Source: an uncultured Pseudanabaenaceae cyanobacterium | Lineage (GTDB): Bacteria; Cyanobacteriota; Cyanobacteriia; PCC-9006; JAAUQQ01 | Length of the DNA stretch: 64,000 nt | Direction: 5' to 3' | Assembly: GCA_937949725.1 (NCBI GenBank) | Contig: CALECT010000153.1 | Location: 1-64,000 of the forward strand | Shown: in pieces, positions 18,356-28,763 of the stretch | Layout: each line of letters starts with the position of its first letter | How positions within the stretch are numbered: position 1 is the first letter of the stretch | The notes under the pieces: model-generated | What the model was told of the DNA's origin: nothing | The model's input: only the letters and a program-made list of their open reading frames with translations | The model's database searches: none | Position numbers and translations under genes: made by a program

Positions 18356-20422
18356 TTAGAAAACCAGCATTAGCTCTAGTTGGCGCAGGTCCAGGGGTAA
18401 TAGCTTGATACCCATGGCTTGCTGAATCACAACCACCAAACAGTGGGGGGCAAGGATTATGAGCCATAACTTCTGGCAATCCTTGGGCAAAGGCACCTGT
18501 AATTGCCCCAAGGATTGGCCCTCTCGATTTAATAGGAGAATTTCCCCAGCCTGATTGAATAGCACACAGCCCCAGGGCAATGGATGGATCTGCTCTGGGG
18601 CGATCGCCAGAGGAATCCGCTCAAGCCGAAAGGGCTTGAGTCCCAACTTCAGCAAGACTTTAGGATGACCCGCTTCCAAGGCCCACAGCTCATAGGCTGG
18701 AATCCCCCGAACCCAATAATCCAAGGACACAGGCAGGGTGAAATGACTCAGCCACTGCCCTCGACGACTAAACAAACCCAAACGCGGGGGCTCACCTGGG
18801 CTGGAAATCAAGGCTGCCCCATGGCGACGGTCCAACAGCTGAACATCCATTAAGGTTTCAGACGGGCGAAGCTTGAGTTCCCGTACTTCGTCTTTTCGAG
18901 ACCTAAAGCTTCCTTCAGACTGATGGCTCAACTGGGTCAGCAGCAAAGAATCTGCCCCTGACAGAGGGGATTTTGCAGCGAGTTCCCGATGGCATCGTTT
19001 CGCGATCGCAGCCCAATGTCCTTGGGGAGAGAGAAAAACTTGGCGAAGGTCAGACTGATGATTTAACAAGCATTGCCATTGCGAACGCTCTGCTGCGGCT
19101 GAAACAGCATCAAGCGACAATTCAGCGCGACCCTGATCTCCCGGCGTCAACGACCAGCAATAAAGCGCCCTATTAGTCAAAGCAAAACCATAACGAGCAG
19201 TCAGAGCCAAGTCCTGGACTGCTTCAGGTAAAGCGAAAGGGGGCAACTGACTCAGACTCAATGCACCAGAGTCGAAATTATTCAGCGATAGTCCCTGGAG
19301 GTTCCGACCATGGGACAACCAGAGCTGAGGCTTTAGCTCAGCACGAGCCAAAGAATGCGTTTCGGCAGGTTGACCTGCTACAAACCTAGGTACTCCCTCG
19401 CAAGAAGCATCAATGGGAACTAACAGAGGTGAAATGCTAGCCAAGCAGGGCTTGCCAGCAAACTTGAGTTCAAAGCTCAAAGACGCGCTGCTAGCCAAAG
19501 ATTGCTCAGGCCAAGCCAGCACAGCCTCTTGGGAAGGCAAGGAAAATAACGCAACACAGGCTGATGTCATCCCTTGGGACTTCTGAAAACCTCTTGTTTC
19601 CAGAGCATGGCGCAGGTCAAGGGACATGGCTTTGGCGCTCTGATAACGGAGGTCTGGAGATTTTGACAGCGCTCGATAGAGCAGTTTTTGAAAAGCAATC
19701 TCTAAGGGTTTCGAGAATTTGACGGCCTCCTGGCGATGAGCCTCCCGCAAGGCATTGGGGCTCCCATGGAAGGGGCGATCGCCCAATAGCACCTCATACA
19801 ACATAATTCCCACGCTGTAGAGATCAGAGGCTCGATAGGCCTCCCCTGCAAAACGCTCCGGAGCCATATAGGCCGGAGAGCCAACCCGCTCGAACTGCGG
19901 ATCACAGTCCATGACATCGCCACCGAGGTGAGATTGGGCAATGCCAAAATCTGTCAAACAAGCGCGCCAACCCTCAGGTTCCAGCTGCATCAAGATGTTT
20001 TCAGGCTTGACATCGCAGTGAACAATGCCTCGCCCATGGGCATAGGCCAAGCCTTCCAGCACCTGTAGCAGGCAGCGCAACATCAGCTCCTGCCGAGGTG
20101 GGGCAGGGGCTTCCAACAGTTGCCGAAACGTTCCCCCAGCGCTGTAGTCCAGCACCAAGCAGCGCCCCGAATCAGTTTGTTCAATGGCACGCAGCTGAAT
20201 CAGCGCCGGATGGCTCAGGGTCAGGAGCGAGCTTAGCTCCCGCAGAAACTGGCTGGTGGTAGAGCGCTGGCGGTCCAGCAGCTTCAGAGCTACAAGGCGA
20301 CCGCTGGCACGGTGCACCGCACAATAAACCTTGCCAAACTGCCCCTGGGCAACAAGGCCCAGCGGTCGATAGCGGGCCTTGAGAGACCCAATGGGTGCAT
20401 ATTCCTGGGTGGGATAGAACAA
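18356..20422 (-). CDS. Serine/threonine protein kinase (SpkG/Slr0152-like by context)
   Basis: LGLVAQGQFGKVYCAVHRASGRLVALKLLD, GIVHCDVKPENILM, TDFGIAQ, SPAYMAPERFAGEAYRASDLYSVGIMLYEVLLGDRPF. Confidence 0.92.
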   Translation of the reverse strand: MFYPTQEYAPIGSLKARYRPLGLVAQGQFGKVYCAVHRASGRLVALKLLDRQRSTTSQFLRELSSLLTLSHPALIQLRAIEQTDSGRCLVLDYSAGGTFRQLLEAPAPPRQELMLRCLLQVLEGLAYAHGRGIVHCDVKPENILMQLEPEGWRACLTDFGIAQSHLGGDVMDCDPQFERVGSPAYMAPERFAGEAYRASDLYSVGIMLYEVLLGDRPFHGSPNALREAHRQEAVKFSKPLEIAFQKLLYRALSKSPDLRYQSAKAMSLDLRHALETRGFQKSQGMTSACVALFSLPSQEAVLAWPEQSLASSASLSFELKFAGKPCLASISPLLVPIDASCEGVPRFVAGQPAETHSLARAELKPQLWLSHGRNLQGLSLNNFDSGALSLSQLPPFALPEAVQDLALTARYGFALTNRALYCWSLTPGDQGRAELSLDAVSAAAERSQWQCLLNHQSDLRQVFLSPQGHWAAIAKRCHRELAAKSPLSGADSLLLTQLSHQSEGSFRSRKDEVRELKLRPSETLMDVQLLDRRHGAALISSPGEPPRLGLFSRRGQWLSHFTLPVSLDYWVRGIPAYELWALEAGHPKVLLKLGLKPFRLERIPLAIAPEQIHPLPWGCVLFNQAGEILLLNREGQSLGQLQVPLPKDCQKLWLIILAPHCLVVVIQQAMGIKLLPLDLRQLELMLVF

Positions 20423-20531
20423 CAGTTGCGTTCTGAGTCAGCTGTGGCAAATCGCTAGAGCCCTTAGCCTACCAAGGCGATCGCCCCGACCCATCCTCGA
20501 CTCATCAATTCTCTACGAGGAAAAGATGAGA

Positions 20532-21191
20532 TTAGCGCTCCACCAAACTCTGCATAATCGCTTCCCAGTCTTCCTGAGCTTCCACCCGAGCTTCCACAGG
20601 CTCCAAACGCTCCTCCAGACCCACTACAAAGCGATTACAATCCGCCCCCAGGGACTCGCAGGTCAGCTGCAAACAATCCAGGGACTTCCCGGTCAGCCCC
20701 GAGAAAAATGCCGAGAGAATACCCGCATCCATAAAGCAAACCGGACGATCCATTTGGGGAGCCTGGGCTGCAAAAGGAGAATTCCAGGTCTTGACCAAGA
20801 ACAGACCCCGCTCTGCATAACTGGGATCAAAATCAATCTGGCCCCAGCCATGGCTTACCCAACACTGCTGAAGGGATTGCAAAAAGTCCACCATCGGCAA
20901 GGAAGCCAGTGGAACACCGTAATGGCCCGTCAATTCTTCGCTAAAGCGCTGATAGAAGTTCTTACCCCACCAGCGACCACAGTTGATCAGCACCAGGCGA
21001 GCCGCGAGTCCCGTTTCCTGCTCCAGACCGGCATAGAGCGCCTTAATCAAGGTGTCAGGAATGGCAATTAGGCGGCTGCCGCTGCGATTTTCCAGCAGAC
21101 CCAGCTCCGCATCACTGCGCACATAGGTATTGGTGGCGAAGTAATTACCTGCCGCAACCTTGGGAGTGAGTAAATCAGCAACGGAAATCAT
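20532..21191 (-). CDS. V4R (4-vinyl reductase) domain protein, Slr0144/Slr0147-like
   Basis: Similar to the second V4R protein of the cluster: FMDAGILSAFFSGLTGKSLDCLQLTCESLGADCNRFVVG. Confidence 0.8.
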   Translation of the reverse strand: MISVADLLTPKVAAGNYFATNTYVRSDAELGLLENRSGSRLIAIPDTLIKALYAGLEQETGLAARLVLINCGRWWGKNFYQRFSEELTGHYGVPLASLPMVDFLQSLQQCWVSHGWGQIDFDPSYAERGLFLVKTWNSPFAAQAPQMDRPVCFMDAGILSAFFSGLTGKSLDCLQLTCESLGADCNRFVVGLEERLEPVEARVEAQEDWEAIMQSLVER

Positions 21192-21277
21192 GGGCAGGGT
21201 CGGTAGTTGAACAGCGATCGCGAAACGGTCCCAGTCAACCAGTTAATGAGCTTATCAACTGGCATTAAAAATGAAAT

Positions 21278-21754
21278 CTAAGCCGCATTGGCAGATAGCT
21301 CTTGAAACGGCTCAATGAAAGGCAAAAGAAGCTTGAAGTGAGCTGCTTCTAGCCGCTGCTCCAGCTGCTGGCGAATGAGCTTAAAGCAGAGCTCATTTGT
21401 CTTCTGGGAATCATTATTTTCCTGACTCTGACGGACCCATCGTAATGTGTCATCCAGGCTGGAAATGTCATTGGTGAGCATCGCCATGGCACTGGTGCGC
21501 AAAACCGCAATACCCAGCTTGAGGCTCTGTTCAATGGCCGTGACAGAGGCTCCCGCCAATGCTGTTTCCATCCCATCGGCAACGGGCTGGAGTAGCACTA
21601 GCTCTTGGTCACGAATCTGGCGATAAATGGCTAAGCGATGGGGCAAAGATAGGGTGTAACGCCCTAAGAGCTTCAGCTCTGCTTGAGCCAAATAGCGCTT
21701 ATCGGATTCGCGAAAAAAGTCTGATAACGGATGCATGGGAACCTCAACGGACAA
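21278..21754 (-). CDS. Phycobilisome-protein-like (globin-fold) protein of the slr0144-type cluster
   Basis: 158 aa, all-helical; AELKLLGRYTLSLPHRLAIYRQIRDQELVLLQPVADGME...LKLGIAVLRTSAMAMLTNDISSLDDTLRWVRQ; fold call tentative. Confidence 0.6.
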   Translation of the reverse strand: MSVEVPMHPLSDFFRESDKRYLAQAELKLLGRYTLSLPHRLAIYRQIRDQELVLLQPVADGMETALAGASVTAIEQSLKLGIAVLRTSAMAMLTNDISSLDDTLRWVRQSQENNDSQKTNELCFKLIRQQLEQRLEAAHFKLLLPFIEPFQELSANAA

Positions 21755-21951
21755 GCGCCAGCAATGCTAGCTGAATCATGGGGCAAGGCGGCTTAGGGAG
21801 CAAGATGCTCAAAGCCCTATCTCTACGGCCTGGATAGGCAGGGGTTTCAGACAGTCATTGTCTCAGCAAGCCCATTGTGCCCAGGCCAGTGTCGTCACTT
21901 TTTATACCATTGATATTAATTTATGGGGAGGTTGTCTGGACTCTCTTCCTG

Positions 21952-22356
21952 CTAAAGCGAGAAAGAACCTAGAAAATCATCCAAGGTGACATCGCCCCCA
22001 TCTAAATGGGATTCATCGGCAATCTCTTCCAGCTCAGGCAGCTCTTCTGGCGCTGCGTTGTCATCGAAGCTGGGCAGCTCCAGCGCAGGCTCAGTCATCT
22101 CAGGGGCAGCCTGGGCGGAAACGGCAGCGAGCATCGCTCCTCCATCCCAGGGAATGGCCCCAAAAAATTGACTCACCGAAAGACTGTAATCCAAGGCAAC
22201 GGGCTGTCCGGGAGCCGCAGCCTCCAAGACCGGAACCTCAAGGTTTTCCCAATTACAGCGAGCAAAAAAGTCACCTACGCTCTGCTGCTTCCAAGCTTCT
22301 GACTGGGATTGAGCATTGGCGATCGCGGTTTTAGGATCAGCGGTTGCAGTAGCCAT
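21952..22356 (-). CDS. Acidic hypothetical protein of the slr0144-type cluster
   Basis: MATATADPKTAIANAQSQSEAWKQQSVGDFFARCNWENLEV...; track start 22422 overlaps the upstream V4R gene; internal ATG at 22356 preferred. Confidence 0.75.
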   Translation of the reverse strand: MATATADPKTAIANAQSQSEAWKQQSVGDFFARCNWENLEVPVLEAAAPGQPVALDYSLSVSQFFGAIPWDGGAMLAAVSAQAAPEMTEPALELPSFDDNAAPEELPELEEIADESHLDGGDVTLDDFLGSFSL

Positions 22357-22358
22357 GC

Positions 22359-23033
22359 TTAACGCTCCCCACTGCGTAGACGAGAAGCAATATCTTTTGC
22401 CGTAGCCCCTTCGTTGAGCCAAAAGGAAGCGGCGTTAATCCGGTCCTGGCCACCAATCAAGAACTTACAGTAGTTCTCGCCCATGGAATAGCACTGAATC
22501 TCAATGCAGCTGAGCTGCTTTTTCACCAGCTCCGTAAAGAAGCCCGCGAACAGTCCTGCATAGATGTGGCAGGCCGGTTTGCCCACATCCCCCAGGGTGC
22601 GAGCCATGGCGGAATCAAATAGGTTGATGAACATAAAGCCCTGCTGGCGATCGCTCAAGTCCACTTCCCAACGACCCCAGCCCTGACTGACATAGGGCCA
22701 CCACCAAGTCTCCAGCAAAAACATCAGGTTGACCTGGCGCATGCTGCGGCCATATTCCTTCTCAAACCACTTTTCGAAAACAAAGGAATCGCGCTTGCCC
22801 CACTCACAGCCCACGGTGTACATCACCGCAGCGGAAGCATCGCCTACCTCTTCTTCCAAGCCTTCAATCAGCCCCAGAATGAAGTCCTCACTGGTGAGGA
22901 AGTTTTGACTGCCATTCCAATCCACCAGGGTGCCTCGCTCGGGGTCGAAGCGAAAAAACTCATCGAAGCCGTAGTGGTTATGCTTCTGGGGATATTTAAG
23001 CTTGGTCTTGGGTGGCGTTAGGGTCTGGACCAT
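22359..23033 (-). CDS. V4R (4-vinyl reductase) domain protein
   Basis: HIYAGLFAGFFTELVKKQLSCIEIQCYSMGENYCKFLIG (C-terminal V4R motif). Confidence 0.88.
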   Translation of the reverse strand: MVQTLTPPKTKLKYPQKHNHYGFDEFFRFDPERGTLVDWNGSQNFLTSEDFILGLIEGLEEEVGDASAAVMYTVGCEWGKRDSFVFEKWFEKEYGRSMRQVNLMFLLETWWWPYVSQGWGRWEVDLSDRQQGFMFINLFDSAMARTLGDVGKPACHIYAGLFAGFFTELVKKQLSCIEIQCYSMGENYCKFLIGGQDRINAASFWLNEGATAKDIASRLRSGER

Positions 23034-23119
23034 GGGAGCAGTGCCTCAATAAATGCCTTAGTTGCTAAGGATGTTGGAATTATTTTTAGAAATGTCGGTG
23101 CAGGAATAACTTCGCAGTC

Positions 23120-23602
23120 TTATACACCATGGGTTCGGTTGAAATAATGAGACACCTCGAAATTAACATTCTTAAGCTGTTTCAACATCGAGCGTGTCAC
23201 TAGCTTTCCCTCCTGCACCAAAATTGTTCCGGTGAAGGGATGAAGCAGGTCCTGATCCGCTCGACGGCCAATCAACGCCTCAATATCTTGGATCGATTGA
23301 ACATACATCCCCGAGGGCAGTTCCACCACCACCCCCTCTCCCTGGACACGGGTTTGGCAGGCCAGGCGGGAATTGGGAAGGCAGGAGGTGATCACTTCTA
23401 GGGTTCTTTGCTCCCGGCGGGACATGCGCGATAACTCGGACATGCCAGCCTTGATGTAGATGTGGCAGGTGGCGCACATGCCGCGACCACCGCATTCCTT
23501 CAGGACATCCAGATCTTTATGAAGCAGCACTGACAGCAGTGACGAATTGGTTTCGACCTCGATGGTTTGGGCGATGGGCTCCAGGCGGATTTGCTTAACC
23601 AT
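23120..23602 (-). CDS. 2Fe-2S ferredoxin-like protein (Slr0148-like)
   Basis: LHKDLDVLKECGGRGMCATCHIYIKAGMSELSRMSRREQRTLEVITSCLPNSRLACQTRV: CGGxGxCxxC...C cluster ligands. Confidence 0.93.
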   Translation of the reverse strand: MVKQIRLEPIAQTIEVETNSSLLSVLLHKDLDVLKECGGRGMCATCHIYIKAGMSELSRMSRREQRTLEVITSCLPNSRLACQTRVQGEGVVVELPSGMYVQSIQDIEALIGRRADQDLLHPFTGTILVQEGKLVTRSMLKQLKNVNFEVSHYFNRTHGV

Positions 23603-23645
23603 GGCAGAAGTCGAGACAAACGTAGAGCATCAAAGCAGTCAGTCC

Positions 23646-25601
23646 CTAGAGATCGAGCATCTTGGACTGGTCTTCATCGAGGGATTGCTGGGCCAACTGG
23701 GGGAAATCCCGAATCACCTTGCTACAGCGACTGACAAATTGGCCTGCCCAGGTCTGGAGCGCCACCTGTTGGCCATCGGTGATGGGCGATCGCCGAGAAG
23801 CAGCGTAATCCGGCCCCAGACGAATGCTATTCGCAGAACGCTCAATGGCAAAGGCCCCCTGGAGCCATTCATCCCCAGGACGGCTGGTGCGCCAGTAGTT
23901 GACGATCACCGCCCGGCCCAGATAATGCGCTGAGAATTCACCCAAAGCGTTGAGGGACTCCACATAGGACTCCAGCACGGCATGGCTAGTTTTGGGAGGG
24001 GCTTTCTCAGCCGCAGGCTCCTCATAACCAAAGAGATCGTCAATCTCAATGTCATCATCCAGGGCCACGGCATCGAGGCGATTGTTGAGCGATCGCTCCG
24101 CAGCTTCACTGCCAATTCCGACAGACTCCTGTTGTTCAGCAGAAGGCGGCTGAGTGACGGCCAGCAATGGCTCATCCTGGGACTGCTCCACTTGAGCCTG
24201 GCCAGCCTCCTGACTTTCCGCCAAGGCCTCACTAACCGCCGCCGCTGCGGCATCCGGCTCATCCCAGGGATTTAAGACTTCAGCCGCCTCAGCCTCTACT
24301 TCAGGCAAGCCAGTCGCTTCAGCGCCATCCTCTCTGGAGAGCTCCATGTCTGGCAGAGCAACGTCAGCAGCCTCACCAGCAACATTTGCCGATGCGGCGG
24401 TCACCGACCCCAATCCACTCTGGCTTTCAAAATCTTCCTCTCCCAGGGAAAGCGTATCGACGAGCGCAGCCAAATCAGCCTGGGGGTCTGCTGAGCTAGG
24501 GGTGGCAGCTGCATCCATGGGCTTCTCAGAGGGAGGCTGGGTCACAGCCAGCAGTGAATCGATCTCAGGCAGGGATTCAGAAGCCACATCATCCCCATCT
24601 AGAGAGGGCAACTCCATGGCCTTCTCCAGCTCTTGACCAGAAGACTCCCCAGCCGAGGGGGTCGAGTCAGATTTCGTGCTGCTGCTGCGGCCCACGAGAT
24701 CATTGGCATCCGCCAAGCTAGCCGCAAATAGGGCTGCTGCATTGCCATCAGACGGGGAACCGGCATCAGTTGTTGGCACCTCTACTGGCACCTCGGGAGC
24801 AACCGCATCGGGTCCACCAAAATCAGGCAGACTCCCATCTACGCCATCCAAATCCGGCAAACCGGCCTCTGTCGCAGCAAAATCTGGCAGTGCTGGAGCA
24901 TCGTCCTCATCATCAATATCCAGCAGCACGGTAGCAGGCAAGTCATCGTCATCAGGGACGGGATTAGCCGGAGCATCTGGCTCTACAGCGGCCGTCGAGA
25001 TATCGGTAATTTCTGTATCCGCAGCAACGGCATAATCCGCACTGCCACTGGGAATCTCCAGCGTTGGGATTTCTAAGGTGGGCGGTTCTTGAGAGAAAGT
25101 CTCTGAAGAATCCTCCAGCCCAGCCTCATCAGCGCCCAGGGTGTTCACAGGGCTGGGTGCCTCATCCTCTGCATTGGCCACATCACTGAGATTCAGTGGC
25201 GTGACCTTAGTATTACGTGCCCCTAGTAGCCGCTGGAAGGCATCCATGGTGGCACTGCTGTCTTCGTTAAATGCCCCTCGCAGACGACTAAACGCATCAA
25301 AGTAGTCAGGGTAGATCAGATTGTCATGGGTCAGCACCAGGAGGATTTGGTCCTGGGACAGCTTGTGAATGTAAACCTGGGTTCCAGAAAACTGAAACTC
25401 AAAGGATTCAAAATCATCTGGAATGGTCTCTAAGACCTGCCAGACGCCCTCGGCTAAAGCCTCACGCTGCTGGGAATTGAGCACCCGCTCAATGCCTTGG
25501 AAGTAGGGACGCGATCGCCCGTCAATTAACGCAACCCCTTTCATCCCCGGAACATTGAGGAATGATTGGACAACTTCCCAAGTTGTATCTGTGCTTAACA
25601 T
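23646..25601 (-). CDS. Protein with ordered termini and long acidic low-complexity middle, first gene of the slr0144-type cluster
   Basis: N-term VVQSFLNVPGMKGVALIDGRSRPYFQGIERVLNSQQREAL (roadblock-like); Asp/Pro/Ala/Ser-rich middle; conserved-looking C-term. Confidence 0.8.
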   Translation of the reverse strand: MLSTDTTWEVVQSFLNVPGMKGVALIDGRSRPYFQGIERVLNSQQREALAEGVWQVLETIPDDFESFEFQFSGTQVYIHKLSQDQILLVLTHDNLIYPDYFDAFSRLRGAFNEDSSATMDAFQRLLGARNTKVTPLNLSDVANAEDEAPSPVNTLGADEAGLEDSSETFSQEPPTLEIPTLEIPSGSADYAVAADTEITDISTAAVEPDAPANPVPDDDDLPATVLLDIDDEDDAPALPDFAATEAGLPDLDGVDGSLPDFGGPDAVAPEVPVEVPTTDAGSPSDGNAAALFAASLADANDLVGRSSSTKSDSTPSAGESSGQELEKAMELPSLDGDDVASESLPEIDSLLAVTQPPSEKPMDAAATPSSADPQADLAALVDTLSLGEEDFESQSGLGSVTAASANVAGEAADVALPDMELSREDGAEATGLPEVEAEAAEVLNPWDEPDAAAAAVSEALAESQEAGQAQVEQSQDEPLLAVTQPPSAEQQESVGIGSEAAERSLNNRLDAVALDDDIEIDDLFGYEEPAAEKAPPKTSHAVLESYVESLNALGEFSAHYLGRAVIVNYWRTSRPGDEWLQGAFAIERSANSIRLGPDYAASRRSPITDGQQVALQTWAGQFVSRCSKVIRDFPQLAQQSLDEDQSKMLDL

Positions 25602-25907
25602 TTATTTTAGTTTCGCATTGTGGGCTACCCCGAAAGGCATAGTATTCATAGCTTATGTATGCATAGTGCCTGATTCCTAGGTTTCCCTGAGAAGGGGCAG
25701 AATCTGCAACAGAGCTTATGTCATAGAGGCAAGATGCACCGTTATCTTGCGGATTTTGGCGAGGTCATGTTGCCTGAGCGAGACAAATGACCTTCAAGGG
25801 ATAGACTAAGGCGCGAAAGCCCCAATTCCTCTAGAGACGGACCATATTAGTCTCTTGGCGATGTAATTTACCTTGCGATTGGCTTCTTTGGAGTAGGTTT
25901 AGCCGCT

Positions 25908-26915
25908 ATGTCCGATCTTCCGTTCACGCTAGATCAGCTCAGAATCCTCAAAGCGATCGCCGCTGAGGGAAGCTTTAAGCGAGCTGCGGACAGTCTATAT
26001 GTTTCCCAACCGGCCGTCAGCCTACAGGTACAAAACTTAGAGCGACAGCTAGATGTACCGCTATTTGACCGGGGGGGACGCCGGGCTCAGCTGACTGAAG
26101 CCGGACACCTACTGCTCAACTACGGCGAGAAAATCCTCAGCCTCTGTCAAGAGACCTGCCGCGCCATTGAAGATTTACAGAATCTCCAGGGCGGAACGCT
26201 GATTGTGGGAGCCAGCCAGACCACCGGCACCTATCTATTGCCACGAATGATTGGTCTGTTTCGCAAACGTTACTCCGACGTTGCAGTGCAGCTACATGTC
26301 CATTCCACAAGGCGAACTTCCTGGAGCGTGGCCAATGGCCAGATTGATTTAGCCATTATTGGCGGTGAGGTGCCAGTAGAGCTTCAAGAGTCTCTCGTCA
26401 CCGTCCCCTATGCCGAGGACGAACTGGCTCTGATTTTGCCCGTGTTCCACCCCCTGGCCCAGGCAGAGAAAATCCAGCGAGAGGATCTCTACAAGTTAGA
26501 CTTCATCGCCCTCGATTCCCAATCCACCATTCGCAAGGTAATTGACCAAGTCCTGACCCGCTGCGGCATTGAAACCCGACGGCTGCGGGTGCAGATGGAG
26601 CTCAACTCCATAGAGGCAATCAAAAATGCCGTTCAGTCCGGGCTAGGGGCCGCATTTGTCTCAGTGTCAGCCATCGAAAAAGAGCTGGAAATCGAGATGC
26701 TCCATCGTGCTGATGTGGAAGATGTGGTCGTCAAGCGCACCCTTGCGGTGATTTACAACCCCAACCGCTATCGGTCTAAGGCCGCAGAGGCCTTTAGTCG
26801 TGAGATTTTACCCCGCTTTGCCAAGCCAGAATGGGATGAATCCTTTGATCTCTATTCCATGGCCAATAATCCTCCGCTAAAAGAGTCCAAGGAGCGGAGT
26901 GAGCCCTCCGGCTAA
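25908..26915 (+). CDS. rbcR: LysR-type regulator RbcR (CbbR/Ycf30 family)
   Basis: [91 protein letters not shown]. Confidence 0.93.
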   Translation: MSDLPFTLDQLRILKAIAAEGSFKRAADSLYVSQPAVSLQVQNLERQLDVPLFDRGGRRAQLTEAGHLLLNYGEKILSLCQETCRAIEDLQNLQGGTLIVGASQTTGTYLLPRMIGLFRKRYSDVAVQLHVHSTRRTSWSVANGQIDLAIIGGEVPVELQESLVTVPYAEDELALILPVFHPLAQAEKIQREDLYKLDFIALDSQSTIRKVIDQVLTRCGIETRRLRVQMELNSIEAIKNAVQSGLGAAFVSVSAIEKELEIEMLHRADVEDVVVKRTLAVIYNPNRYRSKAAEAFSREILPRFAKPEWDESFDLYSMANNPPLKESKERSEPSG

Positions 26916-27131
26916 GGTGCAGCGATCGCTCCGCAACCGGGCCAGAAGCTTGGGCAGTTTCGCCTGAGAAGCTATAACTGTCACGCAAATGCAGTTGTCC
27001 CAAGCAAGCCCTTCTAAAAACTGTGCGGTTTACGATGACCCAGCAGGCTGGCATCGCCATCGCAACAACGCAGTTCCAGTATGACCTTGTAAGATTATTT
27101 GCAGCCGATCTAAGCCCTTGCTGAGCCATCC

Positions 27132-28718
27132 ATGGAGCTGACCTGTACTCGTCCCGGCTGCCCTCGACCGGCCAATTTATTTCCCGATCTCTCAAATCGC
27201 AACACTGTAAAGACGGTGCAGCAGAAATTCTGCACGTCCTGCGGGATGCCCTTAATTCTTGTGGGGCGCTATCTTCCCCAGCGGCTATTAGGCCGAGGCG
27301 GATTTGGAGCCGCTTACTATGCCGTGGACCGCTTCTCTCCGGGCCTCAAGCCCTGCGTCGTCAAACTATTTCAACCCGATGGTGACCTCAGCCCCGATCA
27401 GCTAGAGCTGGCCCAGGGGCTCTTTGAACGGGAAGCAGAAGCTCTGGAAGAGCTGGGCAATGCCAATCCCCAAATCCCAGATCTGCTCGCCTTTTTTCCC
27501 CTCGAAGTGGAGAGCATGCAGCCCGGCAAGCAGCAAGAGCTGTTTTATCTCGTCCAGGAATACATCGACGGCCAATCCCTAGAGCAGGAGCTGGCCCAGC
27601 GAGGAGCTTTCTCAGAACCGGAAGCCTTTGAAATCCTAGAGAAAGTCCTCCCAATCCTAGAATTTGTCCATGGGCGCAACAGCATCCACCGGGACATCAA
27701 GCCGTCTAACGTTATGCGCGATCGCAACGGCAAGATCTATCTCCTAGATTTTGGTGCCGTCAAACAGGTCACCCAAAGCGCCGCTGGAGCGGCCCCCAAA
27801 GCATCCACAGGCATTTATTCCATGGGCTATGCCCCCACGGAGCAAATGCAGGGCAGCAGCGTCTATCCCGCCACCGATCTCTATGCCCTGGGTGTCACTG
27901 TCCTCGTACTACTCACCAATAAAGAACCTGAAGAGCTGTTTGACAGCTTTAGCGGTCGTTGGAACTTTGACCGCACTCCCCCTGTAAGTCAGGGTCTACA
28001 GCTCGTACTTGAGCGAATGTTAGAAGCCAAACCCAGCGATCGCTTCGATTCCGCCGCTACAACCCTCAAGGCCCTGTCCCTCATTCGTGGCCAGGGCTCC
28101 GCCGCCTCTCCCAGCAATCCTCCCCGCAGCAGCCCCCAAACCCAACCGCCTCCACTACCCAATCCAGGAGCGGGAACCCAAGTTCAAAGCCAAGCTGCCG
28201 CAGCAAGCTCAGCCAAACCCTTCAAACCCGGCCCAGCCCAATCAGGCGTTCCCATGGTCCAACCCAGCCCAGGCCCCATTAAGCCTGCCCCCCCCAATAA
28301 GCCCACGCCAAAAATTGGCAAGCAACCCGCAAGCCAAGGCCCTAGCCAGCCTGCTCAGCCCTTGTCCCTGGCCAGAATTCTCAGCACTGCTCTCTTTACA
28401 GGAATGGAAGGTAGCTTGCTGGCGATCGCCCTGCTTAGTTTATTAGGCACCACTTTAGTTGGCCCCGCTGCCTGGCTGGTGCTCTTTGGGGCTCTCATCG
28501 CACTGCAACACTTTCGCTTCATAGAGGGCGTAGACCTCCTAATTATTCTGGGCCTCACCTTATTGCTCGTGGCCTTTGTTCCACCACTTACAACCTGGGT
28601 ATGGGTCCAGGGCTCACTGATTACGGTTGCGATCGCCATGCTCATTAGTGGACTAGTTAGCCTGGCAGCAACGCTCATGTTCCAATTGCTCTATCGCCTA
28701 CTGCGCCAGTTGCTTTAG
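27132..28718 (+). CDS. Serine/threonine protein kinase with N-terminal Cys motifs and C-terminal TM helices
   Basis: CTRPGCPRPANLF...FCTSCGMPLIL; LLGRGGFGAAYYAVDR; SIHRDIKPSNVMRD; LLDFGAVKQ; hydrophobic C-term. Confidence 0.93.
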   Translation: MELTCTRPGCPRPANLFPDLSNRNTVKTVQQKFCTSCGMPLILVGRYLPQRLLGRGGFGAAYYAVDRFSPGLKPCVVKLFQPDGDLSPDQLELAQGLFEREAEALEELGNANPQIPDLLAFFPLEVESMQPGKQQELFYLVQEYIDGQSLEQELAQRGAFSEPEAFEILEKVLPILEFVHGRNSIHRDIKPSNVMRDRNGKIYLLDFGAVKQVTQSAAGAAPKASTGIYSMGYAPTEQMQGSSVYPATDLYALGVTVLVLLTNKEPEELFDSFSGRWNFDRTPPVSQGLQLVLERMLEAKPSDRFDSAATTLKALSLIRGQGSAASPSNPPRSSPQTQPPPLPNPGAGTQVQSQAAAASSAKPFKPGPAQSGVPMVQPSPGPIKPAPPNKPTPKIGKQPASQGPSQPAQPLSLARILSTALFTGMEGSLLAIALLSLLGTTLVGPAAWLVLFGALIALQHFRFIEGVDLLIILGLTLLLVAFVPPLTTWVWVQGSLITVAIAMLISGLVSLAATLMFQLLYRLLRQLL

Positions 28719-28763
28719 CAGCCTCATCCTCAAAGAAATAGGAATTGGCAGGACAATCCAGCC

